This document shows, in pieces, positions 34,033 through 42,586 of a DNA stretch of 64,000 nucleotides. The first letter of the stretch is position 1. Every line of letters begins with the position of its first letter. Position numbers and translations under genes: made by a program. The notes under the pieces were generated by a model that worked only from the letters and a program-made list of their open reading frames with translations, ran no database searches and had not been told where the DNA came from. Source of the DNA: Actinophytocola xinjiangensis (lineage in GTDB: Bacteria > Actinomycetota > Actinomycetes > Mycobacteriales > Pseudonocardiaceae); the NCBI RefSeq assembly GCF_001921215.1, contig NZ_MSIF01000001.1, positions 496,001 through 560,000 on the forward strand, written 5' to 3'.

Positions 34033-34320
34033 GTGACGGCCGTGCGACCTGACTCGGTACTGTCCACGTTCGTCCCCGACGGCCGGCTGCTGCGTCTGCC
34101 GGCCCGACGGGGCCGGCGCCGGATCGTCCTGGAACACGTGGTGTCCTCGTTCGAGCCCGGCCGCCGCTTCCCGGAGAAGGAGGTCGACGTGGTGCTGCGA
34201 GCCTGGTGCGCCGGCGGCGAGACCGACTACGTGACCGTACGTCGCCATCTGGTGGACGAGGATCTCCTCAGCCGCGAGAACGGCCTGTACTGGCGCTCCG
34301 GCGGCCCGGTGGATCTCTAA
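34033..34320 (+). CDS. DUF2087 protein
   Basis: A 95-aa protein of the DUF2087 type (FVPDGRLLRLPARRGRRRIVLEHV, FPEKEVDVVL and the late DYVTVRRHLVDEDLL segment). This small winged-helix-like domain is often found alone or fused to ArsR-type regulators. A GATAAT hexamer lies about 30 bases upstream. The 196-base stretch before it (33837-34032) has no other convincing gene. Its TAA stop overlaps the convergent exporter stop. DNA or RNA binding is plausible; role unknown. Confidence 0.7.
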   Translation: MTAVRPDSVLSTFVPDGRLLRLPARRGRRRIVLEHVVSSFEPGRRFPEKEVDVVLRAWCAGGETDYVTVRRHLVDEDLLSRENGLYWRSGGPVDL

Positions 34321-35180
34321 CGAGTCCGAGTGGCCCCCACCGACGCGGTCACCACCAGCAGGACGGCCGCCCACTGAAGTCCGCCCAGTACCTCACCGAG
34401 CACCACCAGCCCCACCATCGCGGCCACAGCGGGTTCGAGACTCAGCAGAATCCCGAACACCTTCGGTGGCATCCTGCGTAGAGCCTCAAGCTCCAACGAG
34501 TACGGAACAACGGAACTCAGCAGAGCCACTCCCAGTCCCACCGCCAGCACCCAGGGTTCCACCAGCGCCGGCCCACTCGTCACGATTCCCACCGGCGCCG
34601 CGACCACCGCCGCCACCACCATGCCGAGCGCGAGCCCGTGCCCAGCCGTGGTGTGCCGCCCCAGCGACGCGCTCAGCAAGATGTAGGACCCCCACCCCAC
34701 GGCCGCGGCCAGCGCGAACAGGATCCCGGCCAGTCCGACGTCTCCCCGTCCCCGAGCCAGCAGGAACACCCCGACACCGGCCAGCGACACCCACAGCAGG
34801 TCGACGGGATGCCGAGACCCGGCGATGGCCACCGCCAACGGCCCCAGGAACTGAATGGTCACCACGATGCCCAACGGCACCGTGGCCAGGGCAAGGTAGA
34901 AGAACAGATTCAGCGCACCGAGCACCGCCCCGTAGGCGATGACCACCAGCCAGGCCCGCCGCCCCAGCCGCACAGAAGGCCGCCACACGGCCACGAGAAC
35001 GAGCGCGGCAAGGACGAGCCGAAGACTGAGGGCACCAGTGGTCCCGGTGCTGTCGAACAGCTTCTTGGCGAGAGCGGCTCCGACCTGGACACTGAGGATG
35101 CCGCCGAGCACTTGGGCCGGGGGAGGAGCATCGGCGACCGCCCGAGCCAGGTTCCTGATCATCGCCACCCATGGTGGCAC
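34317..35180 (-). CDS. EamA-family transporter (RhtA-like)
   Basis: A 287-aa ten-helix DMT-superfamily protein resembling the threonine/homoserine exporter RhtA (SVVPYSLELEALRRMPPKVFGILLSLEPAVAA is a family hallmark, residues about 220-250). Likely exports amino acids or related metabolites. The start may be GTG at 35180 (GAGGG close upstream) or ATG at 35162. Its stop codon overlaps the DUF2087 stop by three bases. No operon partner is seen. Confidence 0.85.
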   Translation of the reverse strand: MPPWVAMIRNLARAVADAPPPAQVLGGILSVQVGAALAKKLFDSTGTTGALSLRLVLAALVLVAVWRPSVRLGRRAWLVVIAYGAVLGALNLFFYLALATVPLGIVVTIQFLGPLAVAIAGSRHPVDLLWVSLAGVGVFLLARGRGDVGLAGILFALAAAVGWGSYILLSASLGRHTTAGHGLALGMVVAAVVAAPVGIVTSGPALVEPWVLAVGLGVALLSSVVPYSLELEALRRMPPKVFGILLSLEPAVAAMVGLVVLGEVLGGLQWAAVLLVVTASVGATRTR

Positions 35181-35259
35181 GAGCCCTCATCCGCGCGGAG
35201 GAACGCACCCGCTGACCACGACGGCGTCGAACCGGGACCGTTGATCAAGCCGCGCACGG

Positions 35260-35288
35260 GCACGGGCCGGGCAGAACCCGGCCCGTGC
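35260..35288 (-). terminator. strong GC hairpin after the importer operon
   Basis: A perfect 12-bp stem, GCACGGGCCGGG (35260-35271) with CCCGGCCCGTGC (35277-35288), closes a five-base loop. It begins ten bases beyond the stop of the binding-protein gene read on the minus strand. There is no U-tract, as is common for actinomycete terminators. Confidence 0.65.
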
Positions 35289-35297
35289 CACAGCGAA

Positions 35298-36779
35298 TCA
35301 ACCGTTCTGGGCCTTCTCCCAGTTCCCCAACTCACCACTGTTGTCGATCAACGGGCCGGCGGGCTCGAACCCACCGGTCTTCTGCGGCGTGGCCCCGGTG
35401 TACGTGTACATCCCGCCGGCCTCGAACGGGTAGGCGTCCTCGGTCCCGCTGACCTTGCCCACGACCCCGTCCACCATCAACGGATAGGTCGACTCGTAGG
35501 AGTGCACGGCGATGTTGATGTTCGCCCGGGTCAGCCCGCCCTTCATGGTGGAGGCGTCCTGCAGGGACTGCACGATGTACCACGCCCAGAACCACCCGTT
35601 GGCGATCTGCGCGTTGTTCGGGTCCAGCCCGGCCGCGCTCACCGTGTCCGTGTAGAGCTTCGCGAAGTCCTGGTGCGGGTTGTCCGGATCGGTGGGCGCG
35701 TAGTAGTACCGCACGACGTTGGTCCCGTTGCCGGTCAGTCCCTGCTCACCCAACGGCGCATAGGTCGTCTGGATCTGCGCGCAGGGCTGGGCGGCCACGA
35801 CGACCGGGTCCCAGGAGCTCTTCTCGATCGCCCCGATGGCCTGGGTGCAGAACGTGCCTGCCTCGGCGAGGACGACCACGTCGGCCTTGGACGCCGCCGC
35901 GCTGGTGACCTCGTTGTCGACGTTGGGCGCGGTCACGTCGTTGGTCTGCTCGTCGACGATCTCGATGCCGTCGGTGTGCTCCACGGCCCGCTTGAAGCCG
36001 TTGATGTACGCCTGGCCGAGCGCGTTGCCGATGGAGATCGTCGCGACCTTCGCGCCCTGGGGGAACCGCTCCTTGATCCAGCTCGCCCAGATGCCGCTCT
36101 CGTTGTAGTAGTCAAGGCCGAAGCCGGTGGTCCACGGGTTGTTGGTGGGGTCGCCGAACTCGTTGTCCGACGCGGCCACCATGTAGTGGCCGACGCAGTT
36201 CTTGTTCGTGTAGTCGACCAGGTTCAGGTTGTTCGGTGATCCGAGCACGGCGTAGCTGGCCGCGTAGTCACCGGACTGCACGGCCTCCTCGACGTTCTTG
36301 CGTGTCTGGTCGGGCTGGTACTGGTCGTCCTTGACGTCGATGGTGACCTTGCGGCCCTGGATGCCGCCGTTCTCGTTGACGTAGTCCAGGTAGGTCTTGA
36401 TGCCGCCGCTGATCGCGCCGTAGGCGGCCAGCGCGCCGGAGTGCGGCATGCTGGTGAACAGCCGGATCTCCTCGGCGGTGATGCCGGCGTTGTTGTCCCA
36501 GGAGGACGGGCAGTCGCTCAGGTCGAGCTCGAAGTCGCCCGGTCCGGTGTAGACACAGCCTTCGGACAGGCCCCAGTTCTTCGCGTCCGGGTTCGGGGTG
36601 GGGACGGTGCCGTCCGAGGGCGGGTTGCCGGCCTGCGCCGGTTCGCTGGTCGACGGTCCGCACTTCTGCTCCTCGGCGGCCTGTTTGGCCTCCTCGTGGG
36701 AGCACGCTACCGCCGAGGCGACCGTGACCATCGCTATGGCCAGGGTGACGAGGCGTCGTTGCCAGGTGGATCGGGACAT
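35298..36779 (-). CDS. branched-chain-amino-acid-type ABC substrate-binding lipoprotein (LivK-like)
   Basis: A 493-aa type I periplasmic-binding protein of hydrophobic amino-acid (HAAT) importers. The signal peptide ends in a lipobox-like SAVAC with Cys26. The binding fold includes FTSMPHSGALAAYG near residue 105 and GNALGQAYINGFKRAV. HAAT binding proteins in catabolic islands frequently take up aromatic or carboxylic acids rather than amino acids. It is the last gene of the operon that begins with a CoA-transferase, so the ligand is probably an acid that is then CoA-activated. Confidence 0.88.
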   Translation of the reverse strand: MSRSTWQRRLVTLAIAMVTVASAVACSHEEAKQAAEEQKCGPSTSEPAQAGNPPSDGTVPTPNPDAKNWGLSEGCVYTGPGDFELDLSDCPSSWDNNAGITAEEIRLFTSMPHSGALAAYGAISGGIKTYLDYVNENGGIQGRKVTIDVKDDQYQPDQTRKNVEEAVQSGDYAASYAVLGSPNNLNLVDYTNKNCVGHYMVAASDNEFGDPTNNPWTTGFGLDYYNESGIWASWIKERFPQGAKVATISIGNALGQAYINGFKRAVEHTDGIEIVDEQTNDVTAPNVDNEVTSAAASKADVVVLAEAGTFCTQAIGAIEKSSWDPVVVAAQPCAQIQTTYAPLGEQGLTGNGTNVVRYYYAPTDPDNPHQDFAKLYTDTVSAAGLDPNNAQIANGWFWAWYIVQSLQDASTMKGGLTRANINIAVHSYESTYPLMVDGVVGKVSGTEDAYPFEAGGMYTYTGATPQKTGGFEPAGPLIDNSGELGNWEKAQNG

Positions 36780-36782
36780 GGT

Positions 36783-37901
36783 TCAGCTCTCTCTCACAGC
36801 CGGTTGGTCGGTGCGGGAACGGCCGGCGAACCGGTACCGCTCCCAGTCACGTGGTGGGCGGGGGACGATCTCGACGATCCGGCGCCGCAGCGCCTTCAGA
36901 CCGTCGATCACCCCGCCGGGCAACAGGAACACGAACGCGATGAGCAGCGCGCCGGACAGGATTCCGACGATCTGCCCGCCGTCCGGTCGCCCGCCGAGCA
37001 GGTCGAGGCCCTCGGCCCAGTCGGCGATGTAGGTGCGGAGGACCACGAACACGATGGCGCCCGGGATCGCTCCGGCGATCGAGGCGCTGCCCCCGGCGAT
37101 CAGCGCGACGAGCAGGAAGATGGACAGGTACAGGTCGAAGCGCGTGTCGGACACCGCCGGCAGCTGGATGACCAGCAGGGACCCGGCGACTCCCGCGAAG
37201 GCCGCGCTGACCGCGAACGCGAAGATCTTGACCTTGGCGACGGGGATGCCCGAGGCGGCCGCCGACAGCGGCGCGTCCCGCACGGCGTGCATCGCCCGGC
37301 CGACGCGGCTGCGCACGATGTTGTGCGCGATGAGGAACATCAGCGCCGCCACCACGAGGATCGCGTAGTAGTGGTCGGTCGGCGGGCCGGTCGGGGTGTA
37401 GGGGTTGACGAAGAACCAGTCCGGCGCGGTCATCTCCTCGTTGGCGAACTTGCCGTTCGGACCTCCCGTGAAGCTGGGGAACTTGTTGACGAGTACCGGG
37501 AACAGGGCCGCGACGGCGATGGTGACCGTCGCCAGGTACAGCCCCCGGATGCGCAGCGCCGGGATACCGACGAGCGCCCCGGCGACCAGGCAGACCAGCA
37601 CGCTGACCGGAATGGTGGCCAGGTAGGGCCAGTTGTGGTCGGCGACCAGGATGATCGTGGTGTACCCGCCGAGTCCGACGAACGCGCTGTGGCCGATGGA
37701 GATCTGTCCACAGTGGCCGACGAGCAGGCCGAGGCCGAGGATGGCGACGCTGTAGCAGACGATCTGGGTGATCGTCTCGATCTGCGCGACCGACGGGATG
37801 ACCAGCGGGAGCACGATGAGGAACGCGGCGCCGAGCAGGCCGGCGCCCCAGCGCAGCCGGCGGTGCGCGCCGCTGCCTTCGGAAATGGTGAACGCGGCCA
37901 T
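36783..37901 (-). CDS. livM: branched-chain-type ABC permease (LivM-like)
   Basis: A 372-aa inner-membrane permease with about ten helices. It carries the family motif GHCGQISIGHSAFVGLGGY near residue 65 and a cytoplasmic loop with VGRAMHAVRDAPLSAAASGI. It partners the LivH-like permease, sharing a TGATG junction. Together they form the membrane channel for the LivK ligand. Confidence 0.88.
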   Translation of the reverse strand: MAAFTISEGSGAHRRLRWGAGLLGAAFLIVLPLVIPSVAQIETITQIVCYSVAILGLGLLVGHCGQISIGHSAFVGLGGYTTIILVADHNWPYLATIPVSVLVCLVAGALVGIPALRIRGLYLATVTIAVAALFPVLVNKFPSFTGGPNGKFANEEMTAPDWFFVNPYTPTGPPTDHYYAILVVAALMFLIAHNIVRSRVGRAMHAVRDAPLSAAASGIPVAKVKIFAFAVSAAFAGVAGSLLVIQLPAVSDTRFDLYLSIFLLVALIAGGSASIAGAIPGAIVFVVLRTYIADWAEGLDLLGGRPDGGQIVGILSGALLIAFVFLLPGGVIDGLKALRRRIVEIVPRPPRDWERYRFAGRSRTDQPAVRES

Positions 37902-38956
37902 CACACACGATCCTGGGTACGGCGGCCGAGCAGGCCGGATGGTTTGAACTGGAGCACGGCGATGATCACGAAGAAGGCGCAGCCCAGCGCGAACTCCCCG
38001 CCCAGCCACGGGATGTAGCCGGTGAGCAGGGCGATCGCCAGGCCCGTCACCACGCCGCCGACCAGGGCGCCGGCGATGCTGTCCAGCCCGCCGAGGGTGG
38101 CCGCGGCGAACGCGTAGATGAGGATCTTGTCCATGAACGTCGGGTCGAGGTAGGTCGTCGGCGCGGCGAGGCAGCCGGCCAGCGTGCCGACCGCGGCGGC
38201 GATCGCCCAGCTGCTCTGCACGGTTCGTCCGATGTGGACGCCGAGCAGCCGGGAGGACTCCACGTTGCTGGCCACACAACGGAAGGCCAGACCCAGCCGG
38301 CTGCGGGACAGTGTCAGGTGCAGCGCGACGACGACCGCGACGGCCACCAGCGCGGTGCCCAGCTTCGTGTAGTACAGCCTGGCGCCGCCGATGGAGAGGT
38401 AGTCGTCGGAGCCGGTGGGGAACAGGGTCGGGAACCCGCGCGGGTCGAACCCCCACAGCAGCGCCGCCAGCGCGTTGAGCGCCAGGTAGAGGGCGAGGGT
38501 CACGATGATGATCGGCAGGTGGTTGCTCGGGTCGAACGGGCGGATGAGCACCCGCTCGATGCCGGCCGCCGCGCCGGCGGAGAGCACCATCCCGATCAGG
38601 ATGGCGACCACCAGCGGCACCGCCCACTTGTCGACCGCGGTGAACGCCAGGAACGTGCCGAACATGGCCATCGCGCCCTGGGCGAAGTTGATCACGCCGG
38701 TGGCCTTGAAGACCAGCACCAGCGCCAGCGCGACCATGCCGTAGAGCACGCCGTTGGTCGCGCCGTCGATGACCCGCTGCAGGTAGAGCGTCAGGCCGCC
38801 GTCGATGATCGCGTAGACGGAGAACGCCGCCAGCAGCGCGGTGACCACGCCGAGGCTCTTCGCGGCGGACCGGCGGCGCCGTGCGGCCAGCACGTCGCCG
38901 CCTCGGGATCGCCGGCCGGCCGGACTGTCCGGCCGGTCCGTGGTGGTGATCGCCAC
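37901..38956 (-). CDS. livH: branched-chain-type ABC permease (LivH-like)
   Basis: A 351-aa permease of the LivH type (GVLYGMVALALVLVFKATGVINFAQG near residue 70, FRCVASNVESSRLLG in the cytoplasmic loop). It has an extended arginine-rich N-terminus of about 40 residues before the first helix. The GTG at 38956 has AGGAGGG eight bases upstream. It lies between the LivF-like ATPase and LivM-like permease in one operon. Confidence 0.88.
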   Translation of the reverse strand: MAITTTDRPDSPAGRRSRGGDVLAARRRRSAAKSLGVVTALLAAFSVYAIIDGGLTLYLQRVIDGATNGVLYGMVALALVLVFKATGVINFAQGAMAMFGTFLAFTAVDKWAVPLVVAILIGMVLSAGAAAGIERVLIRPFDPSNHLPIIIVTLALYLALNALAALLWGFDPRGFPTLFPTGSDDYLSIGGARLYYTKLGTALVAVAVVVALHLTLSRSRLGLAFRCVASNVESSRLLGVHIGRTVQSSWAIAAAVGTLAGCLAAPTTYLDPTFMDKILIYAFAAATLGGLDSIAGALVGGVVTGLAIALLTGYIPWLGGEFALGCAFFVIIAVLQFKPSGLLGRRTQDRV

Positions 38957-38994
38957 TTGCACCCTCCTTTGGGCGTGGACGTGAGTCGTGTGGC

Positions 38995-39705
38995 TCAGTA
39001 GCCGAGGTAGGCGCGCCGGACGTTCTCGTCGTCGCGCAGGGTGTTCGCCTCGCCGGTGACGGCGATCGCACCGGCCTCCAGCACGTAACCGCGCTGGGCC
39101 ATGCCCAGCGCCAGGGCCGCGTTCTGCTCGACGACGACCATGGCGACCGCGCGCTCGGCGCACACCCTGGCCAGCACGTCGAACAGCTGCCGCACCACGA
39201 TCGGCGCGAGGCCGAGCGACGGCTCGTCGAGCAGCAGCAGCTTGGGTTTGCTCATCAGTGCCCTGGCGATGGCCAGCATCTGCTGCTCGCCGCCGCTGAG
39301 GCTGCCGGCCAGTGTCGAGCGTCGCTGGGCCAGCGGGGGGAAGACCTCGTACCAGTACCCGAGGTCGGACTCGACGTCCTTGTCGCGCCGGATGTACCCG
39401 CCGGCGCGGATGTTGTCCTCGACGGTCAGGTCGACCAGCGTGCCCCGGCCCTGCGGCACCATCGACACGCCCCGGCGGACGATGTCGTAGGTGTTGGCGC
39501 CGATCGGGGCGCCGTCGAACAGGATCTGGCCCTTGGTGCGCACGAGCTGGCAGATCGAGCGCAGCAGGGTGGTCTTGCCGGCGCCGTTGGCGCCGAGCAC
39601 CACGACGACCTCGCCGTCGGCGACGGTCAGGTCGACGCCGTGCAGGCACTCGACGTCGCCGTAGAAGGCGTGCACCGCACGGAGTTCGAGCAGCGGATGG
39701 GTCAT
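38995..39705 (-). CDS. livF: branched-chain-type ABC ATPase (LivF-like)
   Basis: A 236-aa ATP-binding subunit: Walker A GANGAGKTT near residue 38, signature LSGGEQQ near 140, Walker B LLLLDEPSLGL and the family's QGRGTLVDLTVEDN. It energises uptake together with the LivG-like ATPase, with which it overlaps by four bases (ATGA). Confidence 0.92.
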   Translation of the reverse strand: MTHPLLELRAVHAFYGDVECLHGVDLTVADGEVVVVLGANGAGKTTLLRSICQLVRTKGQILFDGAPIGANTYDIVRRGVSMVPQGRGTLVDLTVEDNIRAGGYIRRDKDVESDLGYWYEVFPPLAQRRSTLAGSLSGGEQQMLAIARALMSKPKLLLLDEPSLGLAPIVVRQLFDVLARVCAERAVAMVVVEQNAALALGMAQRGYVLEAGAIAVTGEANTLRDDENVRRAYLGY

Positions 39706-40466
39706 ACCGGCGCTCCGAGGTAGGCCTCGACGAGTTCGGGGGAGTCCCGGAGCTCGGCCGGGTTCCCGGCGACGAGGTTGCGGCCGAGGTCGAGCGCGAC
39801 GACGTAGTCGGAGATCCCCATGACGAACTGCATGTGGTGCTCGACCAGCAGCAGGGTCATGTCGTGGTCGTCGCGCAGCTTCATCAGGGTCTCGCCGAGC
39901 TCGCGGACGTCGCCGTGCGCCAGGCCGCCGGCCGGCTCGTCGAGCAGCAGCAGCCGGGGCTGCGCGACCAGCGCCCTGGCCAGCTCGACCCGCTTGAGGG
40001 TGCCGAACGGGAGTCCCTCGCAGTCGCGGTGGGCGACGTCGGCGATCCCGAAGTAGTCGAGCATCGCGTAGGCGCGGGCCCGGACCTCGCGGTCCTCGAC
40101 CCTGGCCGGCCGGCCGAGCAGCGAGGCGGCGAACCCGACCCGGCCGCGCGCGTACCGGCCGACCATCACGTTCTCCAGCACGGTCATTCCCGGCCAGAGC
40201 GCGAGGTTCTGGAACGTGCGGGCGATGCCGAGTCCACTGAGGTCGGCGGCCTCCAGGCCGAGCAGGTCGTGTTCGGCGAACCGGATCTGCCCGTCGGCCG
40301 GCCGCACGAGCCGGCTGATCGCGTTGAACGCGGTGGTCTTCCCGGCGCCGTTGGGGCCGATCAGCGCGCAGATCTGTCCTTCCCGGACGCTGAACGACAC
40401 CCCGTCGAGCGCGGTCACCCCGCCGAACTGGACGACCAGGCCCTCGATCCGCAGCAGGTCGCTCAT
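39702..40466 (-). CDS. livG: branched-chain-type ABC ATPase (LivG-like)
   Basis: A 254-aa ATPase with Walker A GPNGAGKTT and RTFQNLALWPGMTVLENVMVG. The diverged signature LPFGTLKRVELARAL is characteristic of LivG rather than LivF, and Walker B is LLLLDEPAGGL. It overlaps both the CoA-transferase stop and the LivF start by four bases, so uptake and CoA-activation are expressed together. Confidence 0.92.
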   Translation of the reverse strand: MSDLLRIEGLVVQFGGVTALDGVSFSVREGQICALIGPNGAGKTTAFNAISRLVRPADGQIRFAEHDLLGLEAADLSGLGIARTFQNLALWPGMTVLENVMVGRYARGRVGFAASLLGRPARVEDREVRARAYAMLDYFGIADVAHRDCEGLPFGTLKRVELARALVAQPRLLLLDEPAGGLAHGDVRELGETLMKLRDDHDMTLLLVEHHMQFVMGISDYVVALDLGRNLVAGNPAELRDSPELVEAYLGAPV

Positions 40467-41650
40467 ATGACACCGTCCGCGCGCAGGGTGGTGAGTTCGT
40501 CGGGGGAGACACCGGCCAGCGTGGTGAGGACCGTGTCGGTGTCGGCGCCGAGCGACGGTCCGATGTGGTCGATCGCGCCGGGGGTGCGGGAGAACTTCGG
40601 GACGACACCGTTCATGGGCAGCTCCGTGCCGTTGGTGGTCTGGCGCCACAGGATCATGTCCCTGGCGGCGAAGTGGTTGTCGGTGAGGATCGAGGCGGCG
40701 GTGTTGATCATTCCGACGGGGACGCCGTGCCGTTGCAGCAGCTCGACGAGGTCCTTGCTCTCACGGGTGGCGGTCCAGTCGCTGATCAGCGAGTCCAGTT
40801 CGGTCATCGCCGCGCCGCGGGCCTCGTGGGTGGCGTACCGGGTGTCGGTCGCCAGCTCCGGGCGGCCCATGGCGGTGGTGAGCCGGCCGAACACCGAGTC
40901 GGCGTTGGCGGCGATGACCACCTCGGCGTCGTCGGCCGTCGGGTACACGTTGGACGGTGCGACGCCGGGCAGGACGCTGCCGCTGCGGGTGCGGATCACG
41001 CCGCCGACGTGGTAGTCGGCGAGCATGGACTCCATCAGGGCGAACACCGCCTCGTAGATGGCGACGTCGACCTCCTGGCCCTGTCCGCTGCGGCCGCGTT
41101 CGGTCAGTGCCGCCAGGGTGCCGATGACCGCGAACAGCGCGGCGAGCGAGTCGCCGAGGCTGATGCCCGAGCGCGCCGGGGTGTCGTTGGGGGAGCCGGT
41201 GGTGTAGCGGATACCGCCGACGGCCTCGGCGACGCTGCCGAAGCCGGCGTGGCCCGCGCTGGGTCCACTCTGGCCGAAGCCGGAGACGTGCACCAGGACC
41301 ACGCCCGGGTTGACCGCGCGCAGTGACTCGTAGTCCAGGTCCCAACGGGACATCGTGCCGGGGCGGAAGTTCTCCAGCACCACGTCGCAGTTGGCCACCA
41401 GTCGGCGCAGCAGTGCCTGTCCCGGCTCACCGCGCAGGTCGACGGTCACCGACTTCTTGTTGCGCGCGATGGCCGGCCACCACAGGGACTCGCCGTCCTT
41501 GGTGATTCCCCAGCGGCGCATGGGATCGCCGGTGCTCGGGGGTTCGATCTTGATGACTTCGGCGCCGTAGTCGGCGAGCAGCTGGCCGGCGAACGGACCG
41601 GCGATGAAGCTGCCAAGCTCCAGGACTCTGACACCGCTCAGGGGACCCAA
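40463..41650 (-). CDS. class III (CaiB/Frc-type) CoA-transferase
   Basis: A 395-aa CoA-transferase, or 406 aa if started at GTG 41683. TTG at 41650 is preferred because AGAGGTGG lies seven bases upstream, while the GTG has no ribosome-binding site. Motifs: VLELGSFIAGPFAGQLLADYGAEVIKIE (split at residues 10-37), NKKSVTVDLR, ENFRPG, SGFGQSGP, and the catalytic Asp in ISLGDSLAAL. It transfers CoA from an acyl-CoA donor to a carboxylic acid. As first gene before the importer genes it probably activates the imported acid. The divergent GntR gene is the likely regulator. Confidence 0.85.
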   Translation of the reverse strand: MGPLSGVRVLELGSFIAGPFAGQLLADYGAEVIKIEPPSTGDPMRRWGITKDGESLWWPAIARNKKSVTVDLRGEPGQALLRRLVANCDVVLENFRPGTMSRWDLDYESLRAVNPGVVLVHVSGFGQSGPSAGHAGFGSVAEAVGGIRYTTGSPNDTPARSGISLGDSLAALFAVIGTLAALTERGRSGQGQEVDVAIYEAVFALMESMLADYHVGGVIRTRSGSVLPGVAPSNVYPTADDAEVVIAANADSVFGRLTTAMGRPELATDTRYATHEARGAAMTELDSLISDWTATRESKDLVELLQRHGVPVGMINTAASILTDNHFAARDMILWRQTTNGTELPMNGVVPKFSRTPGAIDHIGPSLGADTDTVLTTLAGVSPDELTTLRADGVI

Positions 41651-41685
41651 CGACGCGCCACCTCTCGACTCGACTGGTGGCACAT

Positions 41686-41762
41686 ATTGCACACAATCCG
41701 AGTCTTGAAACAAGAGTCTCCTGCGGTCTTGTTCGTGGAAGAGTCGAAATTGTATGCTAAAT
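41686..41762. promoter_or_regulatory. divergent control region with GntR-like operator candidates
   Basis: This AT-rich stretch lies between the CoA-transferase and GntR genes. It holds ATTGCACACAAT (41686-41697; ATTG/CAAT arms), the imperfect repeat AGTCTTG-AAA-CAAGAGT (41701-41717) and ATTGTATGCTAAAT (41749-41762). FadR-subfamily regulators often bind TTGTATACAA-like sites, so the first and third are the better candidates for autoregulation. Confidence 0.4.
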
Positions 41763-41862
41763 CGTGCTTGCCGCTTCGTTCGTCGTGACTTCGGCACACG
41801 CGGTCACCGCCCGCGTACCCTCTACGTCCGACCAGCGGGCACCTGTGGGACAAGGGGGAGTC

Positions 41863-42576
41863 ATGAGCGATCGGGACACCGACGTCATCGCCTACGGCGG
41901 CGGCGGGATGCCGGAGGCGGGGATGGGCGGGCCGATGCTCGCCTACACGTCGATCCGGTCGTGGATCGTGGAGGGCCGGCTGCGGCCGGGGGAGCGGCTG
42001 ATCGAGGCGCGGATCGCCGCCGAGCTGAGCCTGTCACGCACCCCGGTCCGCGAGGCCGTCCGGATGCTGGCGGCCGACGGACTCGTGGTGTCCGAACGCA
42101 ACCGTGGCGCGGTGGTGCGCACCCTGGGGCGCCAGGACGTCCTGGACCTCTACGAACTGCGCGCGCGGCTGGAGTCCTACGCGTGCGAGCTGGCGGCGGC
42201 CCGCGCCGTCCCGGACGACATCACCGCGATCGACGAGGGCATCCGGGACTTCGGCCGGGCGATGCGCCGCCGCGACATCGACCACCTGGAACGGACCAGG
42301 CTGATCGGCGAGGCCAACCGCCGGATCCACTCGGCGATCATCGTCGCCAGCCGCCACCACCGGCTGGCCCACCTGCTCAGCAGCGCGGTCGACGCGCCGC
42401 TGGTGTTCGAGGCGCTGCGCGAGTTCACCCACCGTGAGTTGGAGCGGTCGAACCTGTTCCACCAGCTGATCCGGGACACCATCGCCAAGGGCGAGCCGAT
42501 GCGGGCCGCCCAGTTGATGCACGAGCACATCATGCTCGGCCGCGATCAGATCCTGGCCAACCTGGACGCCGTGTGA
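41863..42576 (+). CDS. GntR-family regulator with FCD domain
   Basis: A 237-aa regulator: winged helix-turn-helix at about 27-90 (SWIVEGRLRPGERLIEARIAAELSLSRTPVREAVRML, by region) and an FCD ligand domain at about 95-225. FCD regulators usually bind organic acids or acyl-CoA-related ligands and repress adjacent catabolic genes. ATG at 41863 follows AGGGGGAG; a longer in-frame start at 41764 lacks a ribosome-binding site. It is divergent from the CoA-transferase/importer operon and 10 bases before the crotonase gene. Confidence 0.9.
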   Translation: MSDRDTDVIAYGGGGMPEAGMGGPMLAYTSIRSWIVEGRLRPGERLIEARIAAELSLSRTPVREAVRMLAADGLVVSERNRGAVVRTLGRQDVLDLYELRARLESYACELAAARAVPDDITAIDEGIRDFGRAMRRRDIDHLERTRLIGEANRRIHSAIIVASRHHRLAHLLSSAVDAPLVFEALREFTHRELERSNLFHQLIRDTIAKGEPMRAAQLMHEHIMLGRDQILANLDAV

Positions 42577-42586
42577 TGGGAGAACC

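Noticed and set aside
40463-41797. Longer CoA-transferase starting at 41797
   Set aside because: It would need coding through the AT-rich divergent promoter region and adds residues unlike the family. The TTG at 41650 has a proper ribosome-binding site.
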